Part shown: positions 34,673 through 45,912 of the stretch, in pieces
Layout: every line of letters starts with the position of its first letter
Position numbering within the stretch: position 1 is the stretch's first letter
Origin: Pseudomonas corrugata
Lineage (GTDB): Bacteria; Pseudomonadota; Gammaproteobacteria; Pseudomonadales; Pseudomonadaceae
NCBI RefSeq assembly: GCF_001269905.1
Contig: NZ_LHVK01000003.1
Location: forward strand, 786,981-850,980
DNA length: 64,000 nucleotides
Direction of reading: 5' to 3'
Notes under the pieces: generated by a model
Told to the model about the DNA's origin: nothing
Database searches by the model: none
Seen by the model: only the letters and a program-made list of their open reading frames with translations
Translations under genes and position numbers: made by a program

Positions 34673-35947
34673 TCAAACGGCTACATGGTAGGGATTACGC
34701 GGATCATGATCCCAGTCCAGGAACGGCTTGCCCGTTTCCACCGGCACCATCTCGATGCAATCCTGCACCGGACAGGTAATCTGGCACAGGTTGCAGCCCA
34801 CGCACTCTTCATCGATCACTTCATATTGATGCGTTCCGTCAGCCTGCCTGTGGCTGGCGATGGCCTGGTGCGAGGTGTCTTCGCAGGCGATGTGGCAGCG
34901 GCCGCAGCCGATGCAGGCCTCCTGGTCGATCTTGGCGATGACCTGATAGTTGATGTCCAGGTATTTCCAATCGGTGGTGTTGCTGACCGCGCGACCAGAG
35001 AACGCCTGGAGGTTGGCGTATCCCTGGCTGTCCATCCAACGTGACAGGCCGTCCTTCATCTCCTCGACGATGCGAAAACCGTGCAGCATCGCCGCCGTGC
35101 ACACCTGCACCGCGCCGCTGCCCAGGGCGATGAATTCCGCGGCGTCGCGCCAACTGCCGATGCCGCCGATGCCGCAGATGGGCAAGCCGTGGGTCTGCGG
35201 ATCACGGGCGATTTCCGCCACCATGTTCAGTGCGATCGGCTTGACCGCCGAGCCGCAGTAACCGCCATGGGTGCTCTGGCTGCCGACGGTGGGCAGCGCG
35301 ACCATCCGGTCCAGGTCGACGCTGGTGATGGAGTTGATGGTGTTGATCAGCGACACCGCGTCCGCGCCACCGCGATGGGCCGCCCGGGCGGCGACGCGGA
35401 TGTCGGTGATGTTCGGCGTGAGTTTGACGATCACCGGCAGCGAGCAATAGATCTTGCACCAGCGGGTCACCTGCTCGACGTACTCCGGCACCTGGCCGAC
35501 CGCTGCCCCCATGCCCCGTTCCGGCATGCCGTGGGGGCAACCGAAGTTCAACTCGATACCGTCGGCACCGGTGGCTTCCACCAGGGGCAGGATGTGTTTC
35601 CAGGATTCCTCGACACAGGGCACCATCAGCGACACGATCAACGCCCGGTCCGGCCAGTCCTTTTTCACCTGGGTGATTTCCCGCAGGTTGATCTCCAGGG
35701 AGCGGTCGGTGATCAACTCGATGTTATTGATGCCCAGCACCTCGCGATTGGCGCCAAAGTGGGCCGAGTAGCGCGACGATACGTTCACCGCCGCCGGGTC
35801 TTCACCCAGGGTTTTCCAGACCACGCCCCCCCAGCCGGCCTCGAAGGCACGCACCACGTTGTAGGCCTTGTCGGTGGGCGGCGCTGAGGCCAGCCAGAAC
35901 GGGTTGGGGGCTTTGATGCCGGCGAAGACAATCGACAGATCGGCCAT
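34673..35947 (-). CDS. preA: NAD-dependent dihydropyrimidine dehydrogenase, catalytic subunit
   Basis: The 424-aa protein has a dihydroorotate-dehydrogenase-like FMN barrel (ELNFGCPHGMPERGMGAAVG, the active-site Cys loop THGGYCGSAVKPIA). A C-terminal pair of [4Fe-4S] clusters follows: CIGCGRCHIAC and CVGCNLCQITCPV. With PreT it reduces uracil and thymine to the 5,6-dihydro forms, the first step of reductive pyrimidine degradation. Its start abuts the preT stop with no gap. Two downstream steps are encoded nearby (37470-38909 and 41135-42418). Confidence 0.94.
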   Translation of the reverse strand: MADLSIVFAGIKAPNPFWLASAPPTDKAYNVVRAFEAGWGGVVWKTLGEDPAAVNVSSRYSAHFGANREVLGINNIELITDRSLEINLREITQVKKDWPDRALIVSLMVPCVEESWKHILPLVEATGADGIELNFGCPHGMPERGMGAAVGQVPEYVEQVTRWCKIYCSLPVIVKLTPNITDIRVAARAAHRGGADAVSLINTINSITSVDLDRMVALPTVGSQSTHGGYCGSAVKPIALNMVAEIARDPQTHGLPICGIGGIGSWRDAAEFIALGSGAVQVCTAAMLHGFRIVEEMKDGLSRWMDSQGYANLQAFSGRAVSNTTDWKYLDINYQVIAKIDQEACIGCGRCHIACEDTSHQAIASHRQADGTHQYEVIDEECVGCNLCQITCPVQDCIEMVPVETGKPFLDWDHDPRNPYHVAV

Positions 35948-37315
35948 TTACGCAGCCTCCACGTTGAGCATGAGTTGGGCATTGATCGCCTCGGCGGCGA
36001 GCTTGCCGTGCTGCACCGCCTGTACGGTGAGGTCCTGGTCCAGACTGGTGCAATCGCCGCCGGCATAGACCCCGGGGATGCTGGTGCGCAGTTGTTCATC
36101 TACCAGGATCCGCCCGTCCTGGCGCTTGAGTTCCCGGGCCAATGGGTCCGCCAGTGCGTGCTCGTCAAAGGCCTGGCCGATGGCCTTGAAAATGCCGTCG
36201 GCCGGCAGGTCGAACGTGTCGGCATCGATGACCAGTCGACCGTTTTCCAGATGGGTGCGCGAGAAGCGCATTCCTCGCACGTGCCCGGCGTCGTCGAGCA
36301 GCACCTGCTGCGGTTGGGCCCAGGTCAGCAGGCGGACCTGATTGGCCTTGGCAATGTCCTGCTCGTGGCCGGTTGCGCCCATGTCCTCAAGACCGCGGCG
36401 GTAAACCAGGCTGACATCCCGGGCGCCGAGGCGGGCCATCTGCACGGCCATGTCGATGGCCGTGTTGCCGGCACCGAGCACGATGCAACGGTCTGCCAAC
36501 GGCAACTGGCTGAGGTCGTCGGCCTGGCGCAGCTCGCGGATGTAGTCAGTGGCGGCAAGCAATCCCGGCGCTTGTTCATCGCTCAGGCCCAGTTGTTTGC
36601 TGGCGGCCAGGCCGAGGCCGAGGAACACCGCGTCGAACTGTTGGTGCAGTTCGCTCAGGCTGAGGTTTTCGCCGAGCTTCTGACCGTGACGGATTTCGAT
36701 GCCGCCGATCTCCAGCAGGAAGTCCAGTTCACGCTGGGCATAATCGTCCACCAGTTTGTACTTGGCGATTCCGTATTCGTTGAGACCGCCGGCCTTGTCC
36801 CGGGCCTCGAAAATCACCACGTCATGGCCGTGCATCGCACTGCGGTGAGCGCAGGACAAGCCCGCCGGGCCGGCACCGACCACGGCAATGCGCTTGCCAG
36901 TGCTGGCGGCCCGTTTGAACGGGTGTTCGCTGAAATGGGCATTGTCTACGGCAAAGCGCTGCAACAGGCCGATCAACACCGGGGCGCACTCGTGGCTGTT
37001 GTTGCGCACGCAGGCTTGCTGGCAAAGGATTTCCGTAGGGCACACCCGGGCGCAACTGCCGCCGAGGATATTGGCCGAGAGAATCTTCTGGGCCGCGCCC
37101 TGGACATTGTCCTGGTGGATGTTGCGAATGAACGAAGGAATATCGATCTCGCTCGGGCAAGCGTTCACGCACGGAGCGTCGTAGCAGTACAGGCACCGGG
37201 ACGCTTCCAGATGGGCTTGCCTGGCGTTGAGCGGTGGTGCCAGGTCGCTGAAGCGGGCGGCGAGGGTGGTCGGATCTTCCAGGGAATGGGGAAGATGGCT
37301 CAAGGGCTGGATCAT
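35948..37315 (-). CDS. preT: NAD-dependent dihydropyrimidine dehydrogenase, PreT subunit
   Basis: The 455-aa protein is a glutamate-synthase-small-subunit-like flavoprotein. It has N-terminal cysteine clusters (CLYCYDAPCVNACPSEIDIP and CARVCPTEILCQQACV), an FAD motif (VVGAGPAGLSCAH) and an NAD motif (VLGAGNTAIDMAV). A second FAD element, GVYAGGDC, is near the C-terminus. It carries electrons between NADH and PreA. It is preceded by a REPIN that separates it from the dihydropyrimidinase gene, and it abuts preA, so the two subunits are coexpressed. Confidence 0.94.
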   Translation of the reverse strand: MIQPLSHLPHSLEDPTTLAARFSDLAPPLNARQAHLEASRCLYCYDAPCVNACPSEIDIPSFIRNIHQDNVQGAAQKILSANILGGSCARVCPTEILCQQACVRNNSHECAPVLIGLLQRFAVDNAHFSEHPFKRAASTGKRIAVVGAGPAGLSCAHRSAMHGHDVVIFEARDKAGGLNEYGIAKYKLVDDYAQRELDFLLEIGGIEIRHGQKLGENLSLSELHQQFDAVFLGLGLAASKQLGLSDEQAPGLLAATDYIRELRQADDLSQLPLADRCIVLGAGNTAIDMAVQMARLGARDVSLVYRRGLEDMGATGHEQDIAKANQVRLLTWAQPQQVLLDDAGHVRGMRFSRTHLENGRLVIDADTFDLPADGIFKAIGQAFDEHALADPLARELKRQDGRILVDEQLRTSIPGVYAGGDCTSLDQDLTVQAVQHGKLAAEAINAQLMLNVEAA

Positions 37316-37385
37316 GGTATGGGCCTCACGGTGTTGGAGGTGCTGCCTCTGGTGGGCAGTGTTTTTCTGGGTGCTGCGCTGGCCT

Positions 37386-37450
37386 CATCGCGAGCAGGCT
37401 CGCTCCCACATTGGAAATGCGGCCCCCTGTGGGAGCGAGCCCGCTCGCGA
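37386..37450. repeat. REPIN between dihydropyrimidinase and preT genes
   Basis: CATCGCGAGCAGGCTCGCTC and the inverted GTGGGAGCGAGCCCGCTCGC surround a spacer beginning TTGGAAATGCGG. This is nearly the same spacer as in the REPIN at 34577-34652. The element lies inside the pyrimidine operon. Confidence 0.88.
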
Positions 37451-37469
37451 TCGGCCGAAGGCCTCGATT

Positions 37470-39532
<2,063 letters not shown>

Positions 39533-41011
39533 ATGACCAGATCAACTGTGACCGAGCGCGACGGATTGTTCGAGCTTGAAGCTGGCAGCGACGTACTCGA
39601 GAGCCCCCGTTACAACCACGATATCGCCCCGACGAAGGTGCATGAGCGAACCTGGAACAAATGGCACATCACCGCATTGTGGGTCGGCATGGCGATCTGC
39701 GTGCCGACCTACACCCTCGGTGGCGTACTCACCGCCTATTTCGGCCTGACGGTGGGCGAAGCCCTGTTGGCGATTCTGTTTGCCAACATCATCGTATTGA
39801 TTCCCCTGACACTGAACGCCTTTGCCGGAACCAAGTACGGTATTCCGTTTCCGGTGCTGCTGCGCTCGTCCTTCGGAGTCATCGGTTCCAACGTCCCTTG
39901 CCTGATCCGCGCCCTGGTAGCGTGCGGCTGGTTCGGGATCCAGACCCTGTTCGGCGGGCTGGCGATCCATCTGTTTCTCGGTTCGGTATTCGAAGGCTGG
40001 AAGAGCCTGGGGGGCACGGGTGAGGTGCTCGGTTTCATGATGTTCTGGGTTATGAACCTGTGGGTGGTATTGCGGGGCGCCGAATCGATCAAATGGCTGG
40101 AAACCTTGTCTGCGCCGCTGCTGGTGCTGGTGGGGGCCGGCTTACTGGTGTGGGCCGTGCCCAATGTCTCCGTGACCGAACTGATGGCGGTGCCGGCGAA
40201 ACGGCCCGAGGGGGCCGGCGTAACCGGCTACTTCCTTGCAGGGCTGACGGCCATGGTCGGTTTCTGGGCGACCCTGTCGTTGAACATTCCGGACTTCAGC
40301 CGGTATGCCAAAAGCCAGAAGGATCAGATCGTGGGGCAGATCATCGGCTTGCCCCTGACCATGTTCCTGTTCGCCTCCCTCGGCGTGGTCATGACCGCCG
40401 CCTCGGAAAAACTGGTGGGCGTGACCGTCTCCGACCCGGTGACCTTGATCGGACATATCCAGAGTCCGTTGTGGGTCGCGCTGGCCATGGTGCTGATCAT
40501 CGTCGCCACGCTCTCGACCAACACTGCCGCCAACATCGTCTCGCCCACCAATGACTTCCAGAACCTGGCGCCCAAAGTGATCGGCCGTTCCAAGGCGGTG
40601 ATACTGACCGGGCTGGTGGGGCTGGCATTGATGGCCCACGAACTGCTGAAAAAGCTCGGCTGGATCGTCTCCGACGTCAGCCTTGAATCGGTGTATTCCA
40701 ATTGGTTGCTGGGGTATTCGAGCCTGCTGGGGCCGATTGCCGGGATCATGGTGGTGGATTACTTCCTGATCAAGAAACAACAGCTGGACCTGGCCGGGTT
40801 GTACCGCGACGACGTTTACCCGGCATGGAACTGGAAGGGCTTCATCGCCTTCGGCGTGCCGGTGGTGTTGACGCTGCTATCCCTGGGCAGTGATGCGTTC
40901 AGCTGGTTCTACAGCTATGGATGGTTCACCGGCTCGGCCCTGGGTGGGGTGATTTATTACGGGTTGTGCAGTTTGCGTGCGAGCCCATCCGTCGCCAAGT
41001 CCGCCGTGTAG
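39533..41011 (+). CDS. NCS1-family nucleobase transporter (uracil/allantoin/hydantoin type)
   Basis: I start at MTRSTVTERDGLFELEAGS (492 aa) because GGAGCGG stands six bases before it; upstream in-frame codons lack this. About twelve membrane helices show NCS1 signatures: SPRYNHDIAPTKVHERTWNKWH, RSSFGVIGSNVPCLIRALVACGWFGIQ and LNIPDFSRYAKSQKDQ. The family imports uracil, allantoin or hydantoins with sodium or protons. Location between dihydropyrimidinase and carbamoyl-beta-alanine hydrolase genes points to uracil, thymine or a dihydropyrimidine. Confidence 0.92.
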   Translation: MTRSTVTERDGLFELEAGSDVLESPRYNHDIAPTKVHERTWNKWHITALWVGMAICVPTYTLGGVLTAYFGLTVGEALLAILFANIIVLIPLTLNAFAGTKYGIPFPVLLRSSFGVIGSNVPCLIRALVACGWFGIQTLFGGLAIHLFLGSVFEGWKSLGGTGEVLGFMMFWVMNLWVVLRGAESIKWLETLSAPLLVLVGAGLLVWAVPNVSVTELMAVPAKRPEGAGVTGYFLAGLTAMVGFWATLSLNIPDFSRYAKSQKDQIVGQIIGLPLTMFLFASLGVVMTAASEKLVGVTVSDPVTLIGHIQSPLWVALAMVLIIVATLSTNTAANIVSPTNDFQNLAPKVIGRSKAVILTGLVGLALMAHELLKKLGWIVSDVSLESVYSNWLLGYSSLLGPIAGIMVVDYFLIKKQQLDLAGLYRDDVYPAWNWKGFIAFGVPVVLTLLSLGSDAFSWFYSYGWFTGSALGGVIYYGLCSLRASPSVAKSAV

Positions 41012-41020
41012 AGGAGGGCC

Positions 41021-41088
41021 CTATCGCGAGCAGGCTCGCTCCCACATGTGCAATGCATTCCCCTGTGGGAGCGAGCCTGCTCGCGATG
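41021..41088. repeat. REPIN between transporter and amidohydrolase genes
   Basis: CTATCGCGAGCAGGCTCGCT and the inverted GTGGGAGCGAGCCTGCTCGC surround a spacer TGTGCAATGCATT. It lies inside a co-directional gene pair, with the amidohydrolase Shine-Dalgarno AAGGAG some 36 bases further on. Confidence 0.88.
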
Positions 41089-41134
41089 GCGGCTTCGAAT
41101 ACAGCGAAAAAATGCCTGGAAAAAGGAGATCCCC

Positions 41135-42418
41135 ATGAACGCCGCCATCGACGTCCTGCAATCCACCCATCGACACATCAACCGCGACCGCCTCTGGCAG
41201 TCGCTCATGGACTTGGCCAAATTGGGCGCCACGGTCAAGGGCGGCGTCTGTCGACTGGCCTTGACCGACCTGGATCGTCAGGCCCGGGACCTGTTCGTGC
41301 AGTGGGCCGAGGCGGCTGGCTGCACCGTCAGCATCGATGGGGTGGGCAATATTTTCGCTCGCCGTCCGGGGCGCAATCCAATCCTGCCCCCGGTGATGAC
41401 CGGCAGCCACATCGACACCCAGCCCACGGGTGGCAAATTCGATGGTTGCTTTGGCGTGTTGTCCGGGCTGGAGGTGCTGCGCACCCTCAATGACTTGAAT
41501 ATCGAAACCGAAGCGCCGCTGGAGGTGGTGGTGTGGACCAACGAAGAAGGCTCACGCTTCGCGCCCTGCATGATGGGATCCGGGGTGTTCGCGGAGAAAT
41601 TCACCCTCGAAGAAACCCTCGCCAAGGTCGACGCCGAAGGCGTCACCGTTGAGCAAGCGCTGAATGCCATCGGCTACGCCGGTCCGCGTCAGGTCACCGG
41701 TCATCCGGTGGGCGCGTATTTCGAAGCGCACATTGAACAGGGCCCGATCCTGGAAGACGAACACAAGACCATCGGCGTCGTCATGGGCGCACTGGGGCAG
41801 AAGTGGTTCGACCTCACGCTGCGGGGTGTCGAGGCCCATGCCGGCCCGACCCCGATGCACCTGCGCAAGGACGCCCTGGTCGGCGCATCGATCATCGTCG
41901 GAGCCGTCAACCGTGCCGCCCTCGGCCATCAACCCCACGCTTGTGGAACTGTCGGTTGCCTGCAAGCCTACCCAGGCTCGCGCAACGTCATTCCGGGCGA
42001 AGTGCGCATGACCCTGGATTTCCGTCATCTGGAACCGGCGCAGCTGGATTCGATGATTGCCGAGGTCAAGCAGGTCATCGATGACACTTGCCGGCAACAC
42101 GGCCTGACCTATGAGTTGACCCCCACCGCTGACTTCCCGCCGTTGTATTTCGATCCGGGTTGTGTCGACGCCGTACGCGGTGCCGCCCAGGGGCTGGGCC
42201 TGTCACACATGGACATCGTCAGCGGCGCCGGCCATGACGCGATTTTCCTGGCCGAACTGGGCCCGGCCGGGATGATCTTCGTGCCCTGCGAAGGCGGGAT
42301 CAGCCACAACGAAATCGAGAACGCCGCCCCTGATGATCTCGCTGCCGGCTGCGCGGTGTTGCTGCGGGCGATGCTCGCCGCCTCCCAGGCCATTGCCGAA
42401 GGGCGCATGGCGGCTTGA
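41135..42418 (+). CDS. Zn-dependent amidohydrolase, N-carbamoyl-beta-alanine hydrolase type
   Basis: The start MNAAIDVLQSTHRHINRDRL has a perfect AAGGAG; the longer frame reads REPIN. The 427-aa M20/amidase member of the HyuC/beta-ureidopropionase group has the metal ligands in GSHIDTQPTGGKFDG, VVWTNEEGSRF and YFEAHIEQGPILE. The dimer-domain region GVEAHAGPTPMHLRKDA is also present. It should hydrolyse N-carbamoyl-beta-alanine to beta-alanine, CO2 and ammonia, the third step after PreTA and HydA. An allantoate or hydantoin-derived carbamoyl amino acid is the alternative substrate, but the context favours pyrimidines. Confidence 0.92.
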   Translation: MNAAIDVLQSTHRHINRDRLWQSLMDLAKLGATVKGGVCRLALTDLDRQARDLFVQWAEAAGCTVSIDGVGNIFARRPGRNPILPPVMTGSHIDTQPTGGKFDGCFGVLSGLEVLRTLNDLNIETEAPLEVVVWTNEEGSRFAPCMMGSGVFAEKFTLEETLAKVDAEGVTVEQALNAIGYAGPRQVTGHPVGAYFEAHIEQGPILEDEHKTIGVVMGALGQKWFDLTLRGVEAHAGPTPMHLRKDALVGASIIVGAVNRAALGHQPHACGTVGCLQAYPGSRNVIPGEVRMTLDFRHLEPAQLDSMIAEVKQVIDDTCRQHGLTYELTPTADFPPLYFDPGCVDAVRGAAQGLGLSHMDIVSGAGHDAIFLAELGPAGMIFVPCEGGISHNEIENAAPDDLAAGCAVLLRAMLAASQAIAEGRMAA

Positions 42419-42514
42419 ACGGGGGAATCGGCGGCTCCACCAGTACCCGCAAGGGAACGCACGACGACCACGGACGGTCGTAACCTCCATGCGCTTCTGA
42501 CCTATGGAGACCCA

Positions 42515-43999
42515 ATGAGCCAGGACGTCCCCACCACGGAGACCAATCGTCGTCAATTGCTGCAAATCATCGCCGGACTGTCGGACGGGGTGATGTTGAT
42601 CGAAGTCGACCAGACCATCGCCTGGGCCAACGAGGCCGTGCTGAACATGCACGGAGTCAAGGACCTCGGGGAGTTGGGCGCCAATGCCCGGGAGTACGCT
42701 CGGCGCTTCAACTTGCGCTATCGCAACAACCACCCGTTGACAGCGGACAACTACCCCATTGCCCGGGTCGCCCGTGGCGATGAGTTCAGTGATGTGCTGG
42801 TGGAGGTCACACCGGTGGATGATCCTGATCGCACCTGGGTCCACCGCATTCGCAGCATGGTACTGACCGACCGCAACGACGCACCGACGTTGCTGGTGCT
42901 GATTCTCAGCGACGCCACAGAGTGGGCCAGCGCCGAACAGCGTTTCGAGAAAACCTTCGCTGCCAATCCGGCGCCGGCGGTGATCTGCCGCCTCGGCGAC
43001 CTGCGCTACATCAAGGTCAACCAGGGCTTCCTGGAGATGACCGGCTACAGCCGCGAACAGGTGATTGGCCGTTCAGTCTACGAATTGGATGTGCTGGAGG
43101 CGGCCGAGCGCCGTGAGCTGGCCATCGAGCGCCTGGGGCAGGGCGCAACTATTCCGCAGATGCAGGCCGAGCTGAAGTTGCCGGAAGGCACGAGCAAGCA
43201 AGTGATCGTCGCCGGCCAGCCACTGGACCTGCACGACGAGGATTGCATGCTGTTTTCCTTCATGGACATGGAGCCGCGACGCAAGGCCGAAACGGCGCTG
43301 CGCCAGAGCGAGGAGCGCTTTGCCAAGTCGTTTCGCCTGTCCCCCGTGCCCACCCTGGTATGCAGCGCCGAGCAGCTGTTGCTGGAAATCAACGATGCGT
43401 TTCTCGACACCACCGGGTACGCCAGTGAAGAACTCTTTGGCAAGACCGTGGCAGAAATCGGCTTTCTCGACAAGGACGCCAGTGCCACGCTGTTTGCCCG
43501 CCTGGAGAAGACCACGACGGTGTCCAATGTCGACGTCAAGGTCCGCAAAAGGGGTGGCGAGCTGATCGACTGCGAGGTGGCGGCCGACACCGTGGTCATC
43601 CAGGACCAGCCTTGTTACCTGCTGGTCCTGGTGAACATCACTGAACGCAAGCGCTCGCAACTGGAGCTGGTGGCGGCGATCGAGGAGGTGATGAAGGATG
43701 CTTCCTGGTTCAGCCGAACGCTGATCGAGAAGCTGGCCAATGTGAAGAGTATCAACACGCAATTGCCCAGCACCTCTTACACCGAACTGACTGCCCGCGA
43801 GCGTGATGTGTTGGGGCTTATTTGTCAGGGACTGGCAGACAAAGAGATTGCCGCACGCTTGAAACTGGCTCCCAATACCGTGCGAAATCACGTCGCTACG
43901 CTGTACTCAAAATTGGATGTCCACAGCCGCAGCGAGGCCATTGTCTGGGCCCGGGAACGAGGTTTGTTCGTGAGCGACTGGAATGTGAAGGCACCATGA
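42515..43999 (+). CDS. Multi-PAS LuxR-type transcriptional regulator
   Basis: The 494-aa protein has three PAS-like domains (residues about 15-135, 145-255, 275-385; for example NQGFLEMTGYSREQVIGRS and NDAFLDTTGYASEELFGKT), each followed by its C-terminal linker. A short coiled segment leads to a C-terminal LuxR/NarL helix-turn-helix (LTARERDVLGLICQGLADKEIAARL...TVRNHVATLYSKLDV). It has no receiver or kinase domain, so it probably senses a ligand directly and binds DNA. It follows the pyrimidine genes by 96 bp, where ACGACC-N6-GGTCGT (42464-42481) is a candidate operator. Its targets are unknown. Confidence 0.88.
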   Translation: MSQDVPTTETNRRQLLQIIAGLSDGVMLIEVDQTIAWANEAVLNMHGVKDLGELGANAREYARRFNLRYRNNHPLTADNYPIARVARGDEFSDVLVEVTPVDDPDRTWVHRIRSMVLTDRNDAPTLLVLILSDATEWASAEQRFEKTFAANPAPAVICRLGDLRYIKVNQGFLEMTGYSREQVIGRSVYELDVLEAAERRELAIERLGQGATIPQMQAELKLPEGTSKQVIVAGQPLDLHDEDCMLFSFMDMEPRRKAETALRQSEERFAKSFRLSPVPTLVCSAEQLLLEINDAFLDTTGYASEELFGKTVAEIGFLDKDASATLFARLEKTTTVSNVDVKVRKRGGELIDCEVAADTVVIQDQPCYLLVLVNITERKRSQLELVAAIEEVMKDASWFSRTLIEKLANVKSINTQLPSTSYTELTARERDVLGLICQGLADKEIAARLKLAPNTVRNHVATLYSKLDVHSRSEAIVWARERGLFVSDWNVKAP

Positions 44000-44002
44000 T
44001 AG

Positions 44003-44036
44003 CCAGTGCAAATGCACTGGATGGGTTAGTGCAAAT
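44003..44036. promoter_or_regulatory. Palindrome plus direct repeat before the DUF1652 gene
   Basis: CCAGTGCA-AA-TGCACTGG at 44003-44020 is a perfect 8-bp dyad directly after the LuxR-type stop. AGTGCAAAT occurs at 44005-44013 and again at 44028-44036, 23 bases apart, about two helical turns. This looks like a two-site operator rather than a terminator. The binder is unknown. Confidence 0.4.
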
Positions 44037-44241
44037 TCGGGTTTCTGGCGAGCAGGCGGCTGCTTAGGATATGGGGGTGCGGCACTCTCAGAGCAGGGCC
44101 GCGTCCCCACGAAACAGTCAAGGAATACGCCGCAATGTGTAGTAATCAACGCCAACGTGTCATCGACAGGATGTCTGCTCAAACCGGGAGCCTGGCGTTG
44201 TTTGCCGGTCCTCTGCGTGTCTTGCGTTGAGGGGGCAGTCC

Positions 44242-44493
44242 ATGACTCAATTGGCCCCCCTGCGCGCCCGACTCGAAGAAAGTTTCTCGCCGTTGTCCTG
44301 CGAATGCAGCCTCAACGGCGATGGCACCCTGACTGTCCGTCTCTATCGCCGCGAGAGCGGGGAGGTGGACCTTGTGGTGAGTGGCTTGAACCTCGACAGC
44401 GTTCGCTCGGAAGAAAGTTTGGCAAAGCTGATCGACGAATTGCGGTATGAGCTACAGAGCACCCCTGGTCATCGCAACGATCCCGCTGACTGA
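44242..44493 (+). CDS. DUF1652-like small protein, 83 aa
   Basis: The ATG at 44242 (MTQLAPLRARLEESFSPL) has a GAGGGGG just upstream; a TTG five codons earlier is less likely. The sequence SCECSLNGDGTLTVRLYRRE...VVSGLNLDSVRSEESLAKLIDELRYELQ fits the Pseudomonas-restricted DUF1652 pattern (a start-of-domain Leu/Phe helix, central strand RLYDR-like, C-terminal helix). The function is unknown. It converges on the sensor kinase gene 33 bases downstream. Confidence 0.65.
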   Translation: MTQLAPLRARLEESFSPLSCECSLNGDGTLTVRLYRRESGEVDLVVSGLNLDSVRSEESLAKLIDELRYELQSTPGHRNDPAD

Positions 44494-44526
44494 TCCATTT
44501 GTGGCTTCATTTGACAGGGTTCGGCC

Positions 44527-45912
44527 TTACAACAGCGTTGCCCGGCAATCGAGCGCCAGTCGCGCGCCGCCGTATTCGCTGCTGCCTACCTCCAGAGTGA
44601 ACCCATGTAAATTGACAATCGCCGCGACGATCGACAGGCCAAGGCCAAACCCGCCGTGGTGGGTGCTGCCCTCGGCGCGATAAAAGCGGCGGAACACGGC
44701 CTTGCGCTCTGGCTCTGGAATGCCGGGGCCGGAGTCGAGCACCTCGATGCGGGTGCTGTCGCCCTGGTCGATACCGCGCAGGGTCACTTTGCCCCCCGCC
44801 GGGGTAAACTTGATGGAATTGCTCAACAGATTCGACACCGCTTCGAACAGCAGCGCCCGGTCGCCGTTGAGCAAGGGCAGGGTCTCGGGCACTTCGAGGC
44901 TGAAGATCAACTCACCTTCTTCGGCCAGGGGCAGATAGAAGTCATGCAACTCCTGCAGCAACTGCAGCGGGTCGACACGCACGAAGCCTGAGCGGCGCTG
45001 CTGGTCTTCCAGCTCGGAGATCCGCAGCAAACCTCGGAACCGTGCCATCAGGGTATCGGTCTCGGCAATCACCTGATCCATCTGCAAGGCCTCGGGCGAC
45101 CCATCCGCGGCCTGCTGCTGGATACGATAAAGCTGGGCGCGTAGGCGGGTCAGCGGCGTGCGCAGGTCATGGGCTATGTTGTCGCACACACCCTTGACCT
45201 CGTTCATCAGGCGTTCGATGCGATCGAGCATGGCATTGACGATTGCCGCCAGCATGTCCAATTCATCCCGCCGGCTCGACAGCGGCAGGCGATGTCTCAG
45301 GTCACCGGCCACGATGGCTTCGGCACTGGCCTGCAATTTACGGATACGCTGCAGCGGTCGACGGCGCAAGAGATGCCAACCGGCAACTCCCGGCAGGATG
45401 GTCAGCGACACACCCCATAACAACGCGTGGAGGATGATGCGGGTCACCGCGAAGAGCGAACCGTTGTCCCGCGCCAGTACCAGCCAGCGTCCATCCTGGG
45501 TCCGGGTCGCCACGGCATCGCAACTGTCCGAAGGCACGCTCGGGTCGTCGTAGTCGACACAATCGCTGAGTATGTGGATTTTGCCGTCCAGCGGCAGGGC
45601 GGCCGGAATCCGCAGGATCGGTCCGCTCAGGTGGCGCAGCTGAGGGTCGAACAGGCCGTAGGCGTCGACACCGCGGTCGTCCAGGGTCAGGCTGGCCATG
45701 AGCGCGTCTTCCAGTTGATCGCCGTGGATGCGGGCGAACAGGTGTTGGCGTTGCATCAGGGAATGTTTGGCCAGGCTGTCGAGGTAGCCGAATACCTCGT
45801 AGTACATCACCCCCATCAGGATCGCGCTCCAGAGCACGAACAGTGAACTGTACAGCGCCAGCAGGCGGCTGCTGGAAGAGCGCCAGCCCTTAGCAGGGTT
45901 CAGCAATGACAT
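44527..45912 (-). CDS. Sensor histidine kinase, divergent from hcnABC
   Basis: The 461-aa kinase has a first membrane helix (LLALYSSLFVLWSAILMGVM), a periplasmic segment of about 130 residues with two cysteines (SDCVDYDDPSVPSDSCD) and a second helix (ALLWGVSLTILPGVAGWHLL). HAMP, a DNIAHDLRTPLTRLRAQ box with His248, and an ATPase domain (NLLSNSIKFTP, DSGPGIPEPE, GGFGLGLSIV) follow. It overlaps its response regulator gene by 23 bases, so the two are translationally coupled. The periplasmic cysteines could form a redox-sensitive disulphide, an inference from spacing only. The input signal is unknown. Confidence 0.9.
   Translation of the reverse strand: MSLLNPAKGWRSSSSRLLALYSSLFVLWSAILMGVMYYEVFGYLDSLAKHSLMQRQHLFARIHGDQLEDALMASLTLDDRGVDAYGLFDPQLRHLSGPILRIPAALPLDGKIHILSDCVDYDDPSVPSDSCDAVATRTQDGRWLVLARDNGSLFAVTRIILHALLWGVSLTILPGVAGWHLLRRRPLQRIRKLQASAEAIVAGDLRHRLPLSSRRDELDMLAAIVNAMLDRIERLMNEVKGVCDNIAHDLRTPLTRLRAQLYRIQQQAADGSPEALQMDQVIAETDTLMARFRGLLRISELEDQQRRSGFVRVDPLQLLQELHDFYLPLAEEGELIFSLEVPETLPLLNGDRALLFEAVSNLLSNSIKFTPAGGKVTLRGIDQGDSTRIEVLDSGPGIPEPERKAVFRRFYRAEGSTHHGGFGLGLSIVAAIVNLHGFTLEVGSSEYGGARLALDCRATLL

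Noticed and set aside
34673..35947. PreA as dihydroorotate dehydrogenase of pyrimidine synthesis
   Set aside because: Two C-terminal 4Fe-4S motifs and linkage to preT and dihydropyrimidinase point to dihydropyrimidine dehydrogenase.
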